Shown piece after piece: positions 9,347-17,759 of a stretch of 64,000 bases of DNA (positions are counted from its first letter, which is position 1; each line of letters starts with the position of its first letter). The stretch is from Parafrankia elaeagni (GTDB lineage Bacteria > Actinomycetota > Actinomycetes > Frankiales > Frankiaceae): positions 310,041-374,040 of the forward strand of contig NZ_KB893670.1 of the NCBI RefSeq assembly GCF_000374165.1, given 5' to 3'. A program made the position numbers and the translations under genes. The notes beneath the pieces are model-generated. The model was not told the origin of the DNA, did no database searches, and saw only the letters and a list, made by a program, of their open reading frames with translations.

Positions 9347-9790
9347 TCATCGTAGCACTGTCGGTCCACCCGCGAAATAGTCCTGGATCCGCAGCCGTGC
9401 GCTTTCGTGGAACTCCAGCCCGTCAAAGCCCGCCGGGGCGACGAACTCGACGGCCAGGGATTCATGGCTCACCCGTAGCTCACCGCCGACTATCGTGCAC
9501 GCACAGCACACACTGAACTCCTGACGGCGCTCGCCGTCCTGGTAGACCATGATGTTGTCCGGGTTGGAGTACACGCCGACGACACGGTCCACCCGCACCT
9601 CGAAGCCGGTTTCCTCCCAGACCTCGCGGACCACGCAGTCGGCGAACGACTCGCCGATCTGCATGCCACCCCCGGGCAGGCCCCAGCGCCCGTTGTCGCG
9701 GCGACGCTCCAGCAGAATCCATCCCCGCTCGTCGGTGATGACCGCGCTGCCGCCCACGACCAACGAGTTCGCCGTAACCGACTCCGTCAC
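9347..9790 (-). CDS. Nudix hydrolase
   Basis: The Nudix box is complete: GGGMQIGESFADCVVREVW followed by EETGFEV matches GX5EX7REUXEEXGU, the Mg-binding loop for cleaving nucleoside diphosphate-X substrates. I place the start at the GTG at 9790, four bases past the stop of the upstream methyltransferase gene; the frame stays open to 9826, which would need a 32-base overlap. The protein is then about 147 residues, normal for the family. Being downstream of RfbF and the methyltransferases it may hydrolyse or control an NDP-sugar such as a CDP-hexose, but many Nudix enzymes have other substrates. Confidence 0.82.
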   Translation of the reverse strand: MTESVTANSLVVGGSAVITDERGWILLERRRDNGRWGLPGGGMQIGESFADCVVREVWEETGFEVRVDRVVGVYSNPDNIMVYQDGERRQEFSVCCACTIVGGELRVSHESLAVEFVAPAGFDGLEFHESARLRIQDYFAGGPTVLR

Positions 9791-9794
9791 AGCG

Positions 9795-11000
9795 CTAGAC
9801 TGCCCGCAGATCAGTACGCACTCCAAGGCTCTGAAGCAGCTCGCCGATCTCGGTCAGGTAGATCGGGTTCATCACGATGACGAGCTCGGGCCGGTCTGCC
9901 GCAAGCTGCTCGGGAGCCACGATCCGGTGGCCGCTTCCCGCCATGAACTTGCCGTGCTTGTACGGGTTGATGTCGACGGCGTAGTCGACCGACCTGGCCG
10001 TCTCGCCCAGCCCGGCGAAGAAGGACACCCCTTTGGAGCCAGAGCCCCAGATCGCGACCCGGCCGCCCCGGGCGCGCACCGTGCGGATCTCGTCCGCCCA
10101 GGTCGCCAGACTGGCTGCAACCGACTGCTCGAACGGTTCCAGGGAGGCGCGCAGCCGATCGAGGTCGTCCTCGATCGCGAGCGGCTCGCCTGGCGCCGGG
10201 GTCGCCGTCGGCCGAGCCTCGATCACCAGATACTGGTCGTCGTACTCCCGGGTAATCTCCAGCACCTCGAACCCTGTCGCACGGAACAGCCTGGCCAGCG
10301 AGCCCGCGCTGAAGTAGGAGCAGTGCTCGTAGTACACGTCCCAGTAGGCGGCCTCCTCCAGGATGCGCAACACGTCCGGCAGCTCGAACAGGACGACCGT
10401 GTCAGGCTGGTCGCCGATGGCAGCGCGGATGTCACGCATCCAGTCACCGACCGGTGAGATGTGCTCCATGGTGTGCCGGCACACCACCGCGTCGGCCTTC
10501 AGATGGCTGTACTTCGGACCGTAGTAGTCGGCAATCCAGGTGATCCGGCTTTCCAACGCCGGGTCGATCCGTTCCGGGTGCACTCCCGGATCGATGCCAA
10601 TACCGGAGCCAGCTCCCTCCTCGATCATGTTGACCAGGAACTCGCCTTTGCCGCACCCAAGCTCCAGCACCGAAGAATCGTGCAGGTTGTACTTCTCCAC
10701 CCAACGCTTCGCGAGATCTCGGGCAAAATCCCGGAACAGCGGCGAGAACGCCTGCGTCTCCTCGTAGCGAGCAGAGTAAGCGGCAAGCGAGCCATTATAG
10801 TGAGTGTTGAAAACAAACGCACAGTTCTGACAGAAGACGATCCTCAGGTCACCCTTGGGAAAAGTCAGAGCCTCTGCTTCGTCGTCCATGAGCAGGCAGC
10901 TGTGCGAGGCAACGCCATCCTTGGCGTAGAACGGCGTGAGATTCGAGTCGCCACAGGCCGGACATTGGTCGATGGGCCGGGTCACGGCATGCTGCGTCAC
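9795..11000 (-). CDS. Sugar C-methyltransferase-like SAM enzyme
   Basis: This 401-residue paralogue of the 4138-5484 protein has zinc-knuckle cysteines CPAC (13-16) and CQNC (57-60), SAM motif [13 protein letters not shown] (about 111-122) and a C-terminal Rossmann-like domain from about residue 308 ([21 protein letters not shown]). It keeps the catalytic-type segment YYEHCSYFS that in characterised ketosugar C-methyltransferases provides Tyr, Glu and His. Its GTG start overlaps the stop of the upstream methyltransferase (GTGA at 10997-11000). Two methyltransferases in tandem suggest successive methylations or a heteromeric pair in branched-sugar synthesis. Confidence 0.83.
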   Translation of the reverse strand: MTQHAVTRPIDQCPACGDSNLTPFYAKDGVASHSCLLMDDEAEALTFPKGDLRIVFCQNCAFVFNTHYNGSLAAYSARYEETQAFSPLFRDFARDLAKRWVEKYNLHDSSVLELGCGKGEFLVNMIEEGAGSGIGIDPGVHPERIDPALESRITWIADYYGPKYSHLKADAVVCRHTMEHISPVGDWMRDIRAAIGDQPDTVVLFELPDVLRILEEAAYWDVYYEHCSYFSAGSLARLFRATGFEVLEITREYDDQYLVIEARPTATPAPGEPLAIEDDLDRLRASLEPFEQSVAASLATWADEIRTVRARGGRVAIWGSGSKGVSFFAGLGETARSVDYAVDINPYKHGKFMAGSGHRIVAPEQLAADRPELVIVMNPIYLTEIGELLQSLGVRTDLRAV

Positions 11001-12229
11001 GGCACGATCCTCGGGGTCGGGACGGGAACGATGAATTTTCCGCCCCGCCGTAGGTACTCGTCCTGTTGCTGCATGATCTCGTCGGCGAAGTTCCAGGCCA
11101 GCAGGAGCACGTAGTCGGGCTGCTCACTCAGCAGCGCTGCCGGCTCGCGGACCGGCAGGTGCACGCCCGGCATGTACCGGCCCTGTTTGTGCACGTTGCG
11201 GTCGACGACGAAGTCCACCAGATCGGTGCCGATGCCGACGTAGTTGATCAGCGTGCTGCCCTTGGCGGCGGCACCGTAGGCGGCGATCCGCTTCCCGTCC
11301 GCCCGCAGGGATTCCAGCAGTGACCGCAGGTCGCGGCGGATCCGCTCGACCTCCACACCGAAATCGACGTAGTAGTCGAAGGACGTCAGCCCGGCCATCG
11401 CCTCGTTCGCCAGGTAGCGGCGCACGGCATCGCTGACCTGCTCGCGTGGGCCGATGTGCCAGCGCAGGGTGCCGCCGTGCAGATCGGGGAAGTACTCGAT
11501 GTCGTTCAGGAAAAGACCGTGCCGACGGACGAGCGTGTCGACCGACGTGCACGAGTAGTAACAGAAATGCTCATGGTAGACAGTGTCGAACTCGCGGTGC
11601 TCGATCAGGTCCCGCACATAAGGGTTCTCGACTGTGATCAGTCCGTCGTCGGCGACCAGCAGGGCCATCCCGGCCACGAAGTCGTTGAGGAAGGGCACGT
11701 GCGCCATCACGTTGTTCGCGATCACGACGTCGGCGTGCCCGTGCTCGGCGACAATCCGGCGCGCGAGGTCGGTACCGAAGAACTCGGCGAGTGTCGGCAC
11801 GCCGGCCGCCTGAGCCGCGGCGGCCTGGTCCGGCGCCGGGTCGATCCCGAGTACCGGGATGCCGTGCTCGACGAAGGTACGCAGCAGGTAGCCGTCGTTG
11901 CTGGCGAGCTCGACAACGAGGCTGTCACCGCCCAGCCCGCGCCGGGAGATCAGCCCGAGCGCGTGCTCACGGGCGTGCCCCAGCAGGTGCTCGGAGAACG
12001 AGGAGAAGTACAGGTAGTTCTCGACGAAGAGCTGCTCCGGCGGCACCTCCTCCAGGATCTGCACCAACGAGCACGCTGAGCAGAAGGCAACGTCGAGCGG
12101 GAACCGCGGCTCCGGCTCGCCCAGCCGCTCCGCGGTGACCAGCGCGTCGGCCAACGGCGTGGTGCCGAGAGCCAGGAACGGCTTGAGCCCGGTCTGCCCG
12201 CAGGAGCGGCAGCCCAGCAGGTCGCTCAC
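10997..12229 (-). CDS. NDP-hexose C-methyltransferase-like protein
   Basis: This 410-residue protein of the TylC3/NovU/TcaB9 type has zinc ligands CRSC (7-10) and CSAC (50-53), the family segment [12 protein letters not shown] motif [12 protein letters not shown] (about 105-116), and [10 protein letters not shown], which contains the Tyr-Glu-His acid-base group. A C-terminal domain follows with [12 protein letters not shown] and [13 protein letters not shown]. Characterised relatives methylate C-3 of a 4-keto-6-deoxy sugar nucleotide. The start is the GTG at 12229, which overlaps the epimerase stop (GTGA); the longer open frame upstream only shadows the epimerase gene. It is third in the rfbF operon. 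Confidence 0.86.
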   Translation of the reverse strand: MSDLLGCRSCGQTGLKPFLALGTTPLADALVTAERLGEPEPRFPLDVAFCSACSLVQILEEVPPEQLFVENYLYFSSFSEHLLGHAREHALGLISRRGLGGDSLVVELASNDGYLLRTFVEHGIPVLGIDPAPDQAAAAQAAGVPTLAEFFGTDLARRIVAEHGHADVVIANNVMAHVPFLNDFVAGMALLVADDGLITVENPYVRDLIEHREFDTVYHEHFCYYSCTSVDTLVRRHGLFLNDIEYFPDLHGGTLRWHIGPREQVSDAVRRYLANEAMAGLTSFDYYVDFGVEVERIRRDLRSLLESLRADGKRIAAYGAAAKGSTLINYVGIGTDLVDFVVDRNVHKQGRYMPGVHLPVREPAALLSEQPDYVLLLAWNFADEIMQQQDEYLRRGGKFIVPVPTPRIVP

Positions 12230-13308
12230 GATCTGTCGGCGCCCGCGGCGCCCGCTGTCGTAGCGGCAGGGGCGGCGGATCCCGGTGAGGTGAACCGCAG
12301 CGTGTCGTCCAGGAGGCCCTGGTCGATCAGCTCCTGGATTCGCCGGATCCGCTGGAACCGGGCGCCGATCAGGTCGTCGTACGACAGCTCGGTGGCCAGG
12401 AACGCGGCGTAGAGCTCCTCGACGCCCTTGCGCACGGTCCACACCGGCTGGAAGGACGGGAAGGTCTCGGCGAAGCGGTCGCAGTCCACCCGGTAGTTGC
12501 GCTTGTCGGGGCTGGCCCCTTCGGCGAACGTGATGCGGCTGTTCGGCACGATCTCCTCGACGATCTTGGCAACATCGCGGATCTGGTAGTTCTCGCTGGT
12601 CCGGCCGATGTTGTAGGCCTGCAGATGGATGAGGTCGCGGGGCGCCTCGACGACCGCGAGCATCGCCCGGGCGATGTCCTCGATGTGCACCAGCGGACGC
12701 CACGGGGTGCCGTCGCTCTTCATCTGCACTTTGCCGGTGGTCACCGCATACCCAGTGAGGTTGTTCACCACCAGGTCGCCGCGCAGCCGGGGCGACAGCC
12801 CGTAGGCGGTCGCGTTGCGCAGGAACACCGGGCTGAAGTCGTCACCAGCGAGCTCTGCCAGTTCCTTCTCTGCCATGACCTTGGACTCGCCGTACGGGGT
12901 GACCGGGAGGAACTCCGCGTTCTCGGCGATCGGAGCGTCACCGTGCGCGCCGTAGAGGCTGCAGGACGACGAGAACACGAACCGGCTGACCCCGGCCGCC
13001 TTCGCGGCCCGCGCCACGCCGATGGTGGCGTGGGCGTTGATGTCGTAGGTGGTCTGCGGATTGAGGTTGCCCAGCGGATCGTTGGAGATCGCCGCCAGGT
13101 GGACGACCGCGTCGACGCCCTCGAAGTGGTCGGGGGTGACATCCCGGATGTCGACACGGACCGCGGGGATCGAGGCCGGCTCGGCACCGATCGTGCAGTC
13201 GGTGAACAGGCCGCTGTCCAGCCCGAGGATCTCGTGGCCCGCCTGCTGGAAGAGAGGGACCAGACGGGTACCGATGTACCCGTCGTGGCCGGTGACGAGA
13301 ATGCGCAT
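12226..13308 (-). CDS. NAD-dependent sugar epimerase/dehydratase (extended SDR)
   Basis: This 360-residue extended short-chain dehydrogenase has the NAD-binding loop TGHDGYIG at 6-13, the SSSCSLYG active-site strand at 113-120 and the catalytic YGESK at 139-143. The C-terminal half ([24 protein letters not shown]) binds the sugar nucleotide. It lies 5 bp downstream of rfbF and overlaps the methyltransferase gene, so it most likely works on a CDP-linked sugar made from the RfbF product. Whether it epimerises, dehydrates or reduces cannot be decided here; no separate CDP-glucose 4,6-dehydratase is present, so this may be the only oxidising enzyme of the set. Confidence 0.85.
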   Translation of the reverse strand: MRILVTGHDGYIGTRLVPLFQQAGHEILGLDSGLFTDCTIGAEPASIPAVRVDIRDVTPDHFEGVDAVVHLAAISNDPLGNLNPQTTYDINAHATIGVARAAKAAGVSRFVFSSSCSLYGAHGDAPIAENAEFLPVTPYGESKVMAEKELAELAGDDFSPVFLRNATAYGLSPRLRGDLVVNNLTGYAVTTGKVQMKSDGTPWRPLVHIEDIARAMLAVVEAPRDLIHLQAYNIGRTSENYQIRDVAKIVEEIVPNSRITFAEGASPDKRNYRVDCDRFAETFPSFQPVWTVRKGVEELYAAFLATELSYDDLIGARFQRIRRIQELIDQGLLDDTLRFTSPGSAAPAATTAGAAGADRS

Positions 13309-13313
13309 CGGTG

Positions 13314-14096
13314 TCAGAACCAGACCTTCCAGGGGGCGCTACCCGAGTCCCACATGGACTGAAGCAGCCGACGATCGCGGAGGGTGTCCATGCACTGCCA
13401 GAAACCGCCGTGCCGGTAGGCCATGAGCTGGCCGTCCTTGGCCAGCTCCTCCAGCGGTTCCTTCTCGAACTGGGTGGCGTCGCCCTCGATGTAGTCGAAG
13501 ATCTCCGGCTCGAGGACGAAGAAGGCGCCGTTGATCCAGCCCTCGCCGGTCTGCGGCTTCTCGGAGAACTCCGTGATCTGGCTGTCGTCGTCGATCTCGA
13601 GGTGGCCGAACCGGGCCGGCGGACGCACCGCCGTCAGCGTCGCGAGCTTGCCGTGCGCCCGGTGGAACTCCAGCAGCGCGTTGAGGTCGATGTTCGAGAC
13701 ACCGTCACCCCAGGTGAGCATGAAGGTTCCTTCGGTGCCGATCCAGGGCTGAAGACGCTTGATCCGGCCGCCCGTGTTGGTGTCCTGGCCGGTCTCGACG
13801 AGGCCGATGTTCCAGTCCTCACGCTCACCGTCGGCCGTGTGCTGGCGCACGGTGCCGTCCCGCAGGGAGACGGTCAGGTCGTTCGCCAACGAGGCGTAGT
13901 CGACCAGCCACCGCTTGATGTACTCGCCGCGGTAGCCGAGTGCCACCGCGAAATCGGTGAAACCGAAATGCGCGTAGTACTTCATGATGTGCCACATGAT
14001 CGGCTGGCTGCCAATCTCCACCATCGGTTTGGGCTTGATGGTGGTCTCTTCCGCAAGCCGGCTGCCGAGGCCACCCGCGAGAATGCCGACTTTCAT
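13314..14096 (-). CDS. rfbF: Glucose-1-phosphate cytidylyltransferase
   Basis: The 260-residue protein matches RfbF, which joins CTP and glucose 1-phosphate to CDP-glucose, the entry point of CDP-deoxysugar pathways. The start of the fold reads MKVGILAGGLGSRLAEET with KPKPMVEIG after it, the nucleotide-binding loop and the substrate lysine of sugar nucleotidyltransferases. Later text such as LTWGDGVSNID, TAVRPPARFGHLEI and EKPQTGEGWINGAFFVLEP is characteristic of the cytidylyl branch. The ATG at 14096 is chosen because GGGGGGA lies 4-5 nt upstream; an in-frame GTG at 14108 is the alternative. It leads the leftward operon rfbF-epimerase-methyltransferases-Nudix. Confidence 0.93.
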   Translation of the reverse strand: MKVGILAGGLGSRLAEETTIKPKPMVEIGSQPIMWHIMKYYAHFGFTDFAVALGYRGEYIKRWLVDYASLANDLTVSLRDGTVRQHTADGEREDWNIGLVETGQDTNTGGRIKRLQPWIGTEGTFMLTWGDGVSNIDLNALLEFHRAHGKLATLTAVRPPARFGHLEIDDDSQITEFSEKPQTGEGWINGAFFVLEPEIFDYIEGDATQFEKEPLEELAKDGQLMAYRHGGFWQCMDTLRDRRLLQSMWDSGSAPWKVWF

Positions 14097-14529
14097 GTTT
14101 CCCCCCACGATCCGACGTCACCGAAGCACTGTCCGGATAACACGATCGCATGTCCCGTTAACCGGCTGCGACCGAGAATTTTGATGGAACGATCAGAAGC
14201 GGTCAACAGGAAGGTGGACGGAAACGGCCGCCACGGCGCGATGGGCAGGCCCGTCGCGCGATCCCAGCGCCTTGGAACGGTTCTCGTGGCGGCGGTCCCC
14301 GGCCTTCCAGCCGGCATGAGCGCCCTCGGCGGCAGCCGGGATTGCCCGTCGGGCGGTTACCGAGAGTCTCCGGCCAGCCCACCAGGGTTCTCGCGATCGC
14401 CCAGAGGGCAGGAGGAAGCCGGTCACCTCGCTCATGCGAACTCCCCCCCAGGCACATGATCGTCGGGCCTACTGTCTCAGCGGCCCGCCAGCACTATACC
14501 CGGACGGGTACACCCACGTAGGGCACTCG
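14097..14529. other. Leader region upstream of rfbF
   Basis: This 430-bp stretch precedes the rfbF operon on the minus strand. A -10-like TATAGT lies at 14498-14493 without a clear -35. An 80-codon minus-strand frame (14193-14435) starts at an ATG with GGGGGGAG about 5 nt upstream, but its product resembles no family I recognise. The stretch could be a leader or a decayed gene. Confidence 0.4.
14193..14435 (-). CDS. Possible small ORF with strong ribosome site
   Basis: The 80-residue frame begins MSEVTGFLLPSGRSREPWW. The only support is the good Shine-Dalgarno run GGGGGGAG ahead of its ATG and its position directly upstream of rfbF on the same strand. Amino-acid composition is Arg/Ala-rich and unremarkable, with no motif, signal peptide or membrane segment. 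It may be a leader peptide, a remnant, or chance. Confidence 0.22.
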   Translation of the reverse strand: MSEVTGFLLPSGRSREPWWAGRRLSVTARRAIPAAAEGAHAGWKAGDRRHENRSKALGSRDGPAHRAVAAVSVHLPVDRF

Positions 14530-14563
14530 CGGCCCGTCACCGCAGTACCGCGGCGACGGGCCG
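14530..14563 (-). terminator. Hairpin just after the beta-helix gene
   Basis: CGGCCCGTC at 14530-14538 pairs perfectly with GACGGGCCG at 14555-14563, with further possible pairing inside the loop. It begins three bases past the stop of the gene ending at 14566. There is no U-tract, as is common in high-G+C actinomycetes. Confidence 0.55.
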
Positions 14564-14565
14564 GC

Positions 14566-15477
14566 TCAGCCCTGGCCGCAGAGGTTCAACGGGGCGCCGG
14601 TGTCATCCCACACATTGCCCTTGCTGACGAACGGCCGCACCCCACCGCCGCTGTTCCGACGGTCATTGTTGCACGGCGCCCAGTGCGCGTCGCGACCGAA
14701 ACGATTATTGGTGATCCGCAGGTTCTCCGCATCCACGTAGACGGCGAAGCCACCACCGTTGATCCAGTTGTGGTCAATGGTCACATCGCGATTACCGACG
14801 GCAACCCACTCCAGATAGATAGCCGCGTTGTACGTCGACTCATACGGGCCCAGATCGAGGTCCGAGCAGCTGACCTGCAATCCGCTGACCCCACGGACCT
14901 GCATCGCGTCGAAGTGCGCGTCCGGCTGCGGATTCGGGTCGTGCAGGTAGCTGGATTCGACCGTCACATCCGACACCAGCATGGCCGAGGAGTCGATGTG
15001 GATCTGGTCCGCACCACCCGAGATCTCGGTGTACCGGATCACATGCCGATCACCGGTATTGATCCCGATACCCCTGGTCCGCACATGATCAATAGTGGCG
15101 TCGCTGCCCGCTATGACGATGCCCTCGGCTGCGACCGAGTTCCTGATCGTCACATTCTTCGCGTAGATCGTCACCAGCCCGGAGAACTCCTGGCCGTCGA
15201 GGATCGCGTTGCCCTGCCTGATCTCTCCGCCTGGGTGCGGCGTCAGGGACGTTCCCGGCGGCGGGCCGGTGTTGACCGCGGTGGGCCGGGCCGGACAGGG
15301 GTTGTCGGGAGGTGTGGCGAGGTAGGCGCCCGACGGCCCCGAGGCGCCCCCACCGCCCCCGGAGCCGTCGCCACCGACGAAGGCCCAGGCCAGGATCGCC
15401 GACAGCCCGCCGATCACGATGAGCGCCACCACGAGCAGCGGCGCGGGCCGCATCCGCCGCCAGCTCACCGTGTCCAC
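14566..15477 (-). CDS. Membrane-anchored right-handed beta-helix protein
   Basis: The 303-residue protein has an N-terminal membrane anchor (LLVVALIVIGGLSAILAWAF, residues 14-33), a Gly/Ser-rich spacer and then a repetitive beta-helix domain. The rungs carry short repeats such as NVTIRNSV, DATIDHVRT, HVIRYTEISGG and NLRITNNRFG, typical of pectate-lyase-like parallel beta-helix folds that act on or bind polysaccharides. The last 220 residues are very close to the C-terminal domain of the protein encoded just upstream (15610-17169), so the two arose by duplication. No catalytic residues can be assigned with confidence. A role outside the membrane on the local polysaccharide is an inference from fold and neighbourhood. 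Confidence 0.8.
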   Translation of the reverse strand: MDTVSWRRMRPAPLLVVALIVIGGLSAILAWAFVGGDGSGGGGGASGPSGAYLATPPDNPCPARPTAVNTGPPPGTSLTPHPGGEIRQGNAILDGQEFSGLVTIYAKNVTIRNSVAAEGIVIAGSDATIDHVRTRGIGINTGDRHVIRYTEISGGADQIHIDSSAMLVSDVTVESSYLHDPNPQPDAHFDAMQVRGVSGLQVSCSDLDLGPYESTYNAAIYLEWVAVGNRDVTIDHNWINGGGFAVYVDAENLRITNNRFGRDAHWAPCNNDRRNSGGGVRPFVSKGNVWDDTGAPLNLCGQG

Positions 15478-15537
15478 ACTCGAACAGATGCTCCGGGTCT
15501 GGCAGACCTCAGGCCGGACATCGTCCCCCTCCCCCTT

Positions 15538-15561
15538 GGGGCGGGCCGTCAGGCCCGCCCC
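15538..15561 (-). terminator. GC hairpin after the DUF4082 lipoprotein gene
   Basis: GGGGCGGGCC at 15538-15547 pairs perfectly with GGCCCGCCCC at 15552-15561 around a 4-nt loop, 49 nt downstream of the stop at 15610. It fits a transcription terminator lacking a U-tract. Confidence 0.65.
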
Positions 15562-15609
15562 GTCAGCTGATGGCGGCGGCCGGTGTCCGGACTGCGGAGC
15601 CCCCTGCGG

Positions 15610-17169
15610 TCAGCCCTGGCGGCAGAGGTTCAGCGCCGCGCTGGTGTCATCCCAGACGTTGTTCTGACTGACGAACGCCCGCTGCCCGCCGCCGCTGTTC
15701 AGCCGGTCGTTGTTGCACGGACCCCAGTGCGCGGCGCGGCCGAACCGGTTGTTGGCGATCCGCAGGTTCTCCGCATCCACGTAGACGGTGAAGCCGCCAC
15801 CATTGATCCAGTTGTTCTCGATGGTCACGTTCCGGTTACCGCCGGAGGCCCACTCCAGGTAGATGGCCGCGTTGTAGGTCGTCTGGTACGGCCCCAGGTC
15901 GAGGTTCGAGCAGGTGACCCGCAGCCCGTTGACGCCACGGACCTGGATCCCGTCGATGTGCGCGCCGGGCGGCGGGACCGGGCCGTGCAGGTAGCTGTTC
16001 TCCACTCGCACATCGGACACCATGGTGGCCGACGAGTCGATGTGGATGTGATCCGAGCCGCCCGTGATCTCGGTGTACCGGATCACCTGCAGGGGACCGC
16101 GGTTGATCCCGATGCCCTTCGTCCGCACATGGTCGATGGTCGTGTTGGAGCCCGAGATGATGATGCTACCGTTCACGACCGAGTTCTTGATCGTCACGTT
16201 GTCCGCGAAGATCGAGACCTTACTGGCAAACTGCAGCCCGTCGAGCACCGCACCGTTCTGCCGGATCTCACCGCCAGGGTGCGACGTCAGCTGCGTACCC
16301 GCCGGCGGGCCGGTGGTGCCTGTGGTCGGGCGGGGGCCACACGCGGCGGTGGAGGAGCCGGGCGGCTGCGTGGACGAGCTGGGGGAAGTGGACGAGCTGG
16401 GGGAACTCGACGGCTTCGGCGCCGGTGAGGTGGCGGGCACCGTCGCCGGCACGGTGGTCGCCGGCGCGGATGGGGTGGCCGTGGCGGTCGCCCGGGGAGT
16501 CGGCGTCGCGGTGGTCGACGGAGCCGCCGACGGCGTCGGGCTGGTGACCGGCGAGAACAGCGGATCGACGAACAGCAGGTCCGTGGTTGTCGACGTGGGG
16601 AACCTCACCGCCGAGGCGTAGATGTAGGCGCCCTGGAGCTGCTCGGCCGGTCCGAGCTGCCGCGGCCCCTTCTCCTGGAAGTACCGCGGGGTCACCGCCC
16701 AGTGCCCGCGCGGGAAGAAGACGGACACCACATACCTGCTCTTGCGGTCAAGGGTGACCGGCTTGGTGAACCCGGCCTCGACCCAGCCCTGTTTGGCACC
16801 GGGGTCCGCCTGCAACGTCGCCAGCGACCGGCCGTCCGAACTGTAGAGCTTGCCGATGAAGGGACCGACGGTGGCGGCGGCCTTCCAGAAACGGATCCCG
16901 GTGATCTGGGCGTCACCGAGGAGCTTGAAGGACGTGCCGACGTTGATCGCCTGGTTGCTCTGGTACGAGGCCGTCGCCGGTTGCAGATCGCCACCGGCGC
17001 CGTTCTGGGTTCCTGGAGCGCCTCCCCCCGATGAGCCCAGAGGGCCGCAGGCGGACAGCAGCGCGAGCAGCGTGCCAGCCACTGTGACGACGATGCCGAA
17101 TGACCGTCTGCGTCTTACGGACGGCCGGGACGACTTTCGGGTCGGATGCGATTGGGCACGTTGATCCAT
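15610..17169 (-). CDS. DUF4082 plus beta-helix lipoprotein
   Basis: This 519-residue exported protein has an Arg-rich n-region (RRRRSFG, compatible with a Tat signal) followed by a hydrophobic core and the lipobox LLSAC with the lipidated Cys at 41. Residues about 65-215 match the DUF4082 type (SFKLLGDAQITGIRFWKA, GPFIGKLYSSDGRSL), a jelly-roll-like module found in secreted multi-domain proteins. A Pro/Ser/Thr-rich linker (about 215-280) leads to a beta-helix domain (285-519) nearly the same as the paralogue at 14566-15477. The linker length suggests the helix reaches away from the membrane. A role in binding, cutting or trimming the polysaccharide made by the surrounding genes is inferred; no active site was recognised. 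Confidence 0.82.
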   Translation of the reverse strand: MDQRAQSHPTRKSSRPSVRRRRSFGIVVTVAGTLLALLSACGPLGSSGGGAPGTQNGAGGDLQPATASYQSNQAINVGTSFKLLGDAQITGIRFWKAAATVGPFIGKLYSSDGRSLATLQADPGAKQGWVEAGFTKPVTLDRKSRYVVSVFFPRGHWAVTPRYFQEKGPRQLGPAEQLQGAYIYASAVRFPTSTTTDLLFVDPLFSPVTSPTPSAAPSTTATPTPRATATATPSAPATTVPATVPATSPAPKPSSSPSSSTSPSSSTQPPGSSTAACGPRPTTGTTGPPAGTQLTSHPGGEIRQNGAVLDGLQFASKVSIFADNVTIKNSVVNGSIIISGSNTTIDHVRTKGIGINRGPLQVIRYTEITGGSDHIHIDSSATMVSDVRVENSYLHGPVPPPGAHIDGIQVRGVNGLRVTCSNLDLGPYQTTYNAAIYLEWASGGNRNVTIENNWINGGGFTVYVDAENLRIANNRFGRAAHWGPCNNDRLNSGGGQRAFVSQNNVWDDTSAALNLCRQG

Positions 17170-17759
17170 AGTAGATCCTCTGGCAGTCAGACCGACCGCC
17201 CCCCGGAATGTTGGGCGGGCCGAACGACGTGTTGTTCAGGATCACTGTCCGTGACCTGACCGCGAGCCCCTTTCGGGACCGGCTCGTCGGCCGTGTCGCT
17301 CCTGGCAGGGCGTTCCCACCCAGGCGGGAACGCCGCCCGGCGAGCGAGCGGACAGGCCCGCGCCGCCTCCAGCCAGAGCCACTGCGGCAGCCCGGACAGT
17401 CGGGCTACGGACAGCAAGCTGCTCCCAGGGGCCGTGACGGGTGTTGCGTTCAGCGAATCTGTTCACAAATTCATCATCATTCACCGAACACACCGAAAGA
17501 CTCCGGAAAGCAGTTAGGTGTGAATTGTTGCTCTTTTCTCACCTATCCTTCACAACCTCTAGTCTTCCCCACCCGCGTTCAAGTGTATTCGCAATGTCCT
17601 GCGGCGTCACATCTGGGCAGACCTGCCGCGAGACATTGTGGGATGGTTGATATTCCGTTTTCGACGGGTTGTGATCCTTGCTCTGCCCCCGTCCACGCGG
17701 GCCCACCGGTGTACCCGGGCGTCACCCGACCAGTCCGCGTGCGGATGCCCGCCGACGGC
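17170..17759. other. Intergenic region with hairpin, 590 bp
   Basis: No gene was found between the leftward glycosyltransferase (stop 17760) and the DUF4082 gene (start 17169). GGCGTTCCC at 17309-17317 pairs perfectly with GGGAACGCC at 17326-17334 (8-nt loop), a likely terminator for the upstream operon. The segment 17440-17600 is unusually A+T rich for this window and probably holds promoter sequence for the DUF4082 gene, although no clean -35/-10 pair was found. Confidence 0.5.

Noticed and set aside
10997-12703. Longer version of the methyltransferase gene starting at 12703
   Set aside because: The extra part lies inside the epimerase gene in another frame; the GTG at 12229 with a GTGA overlap gives a normal family start.
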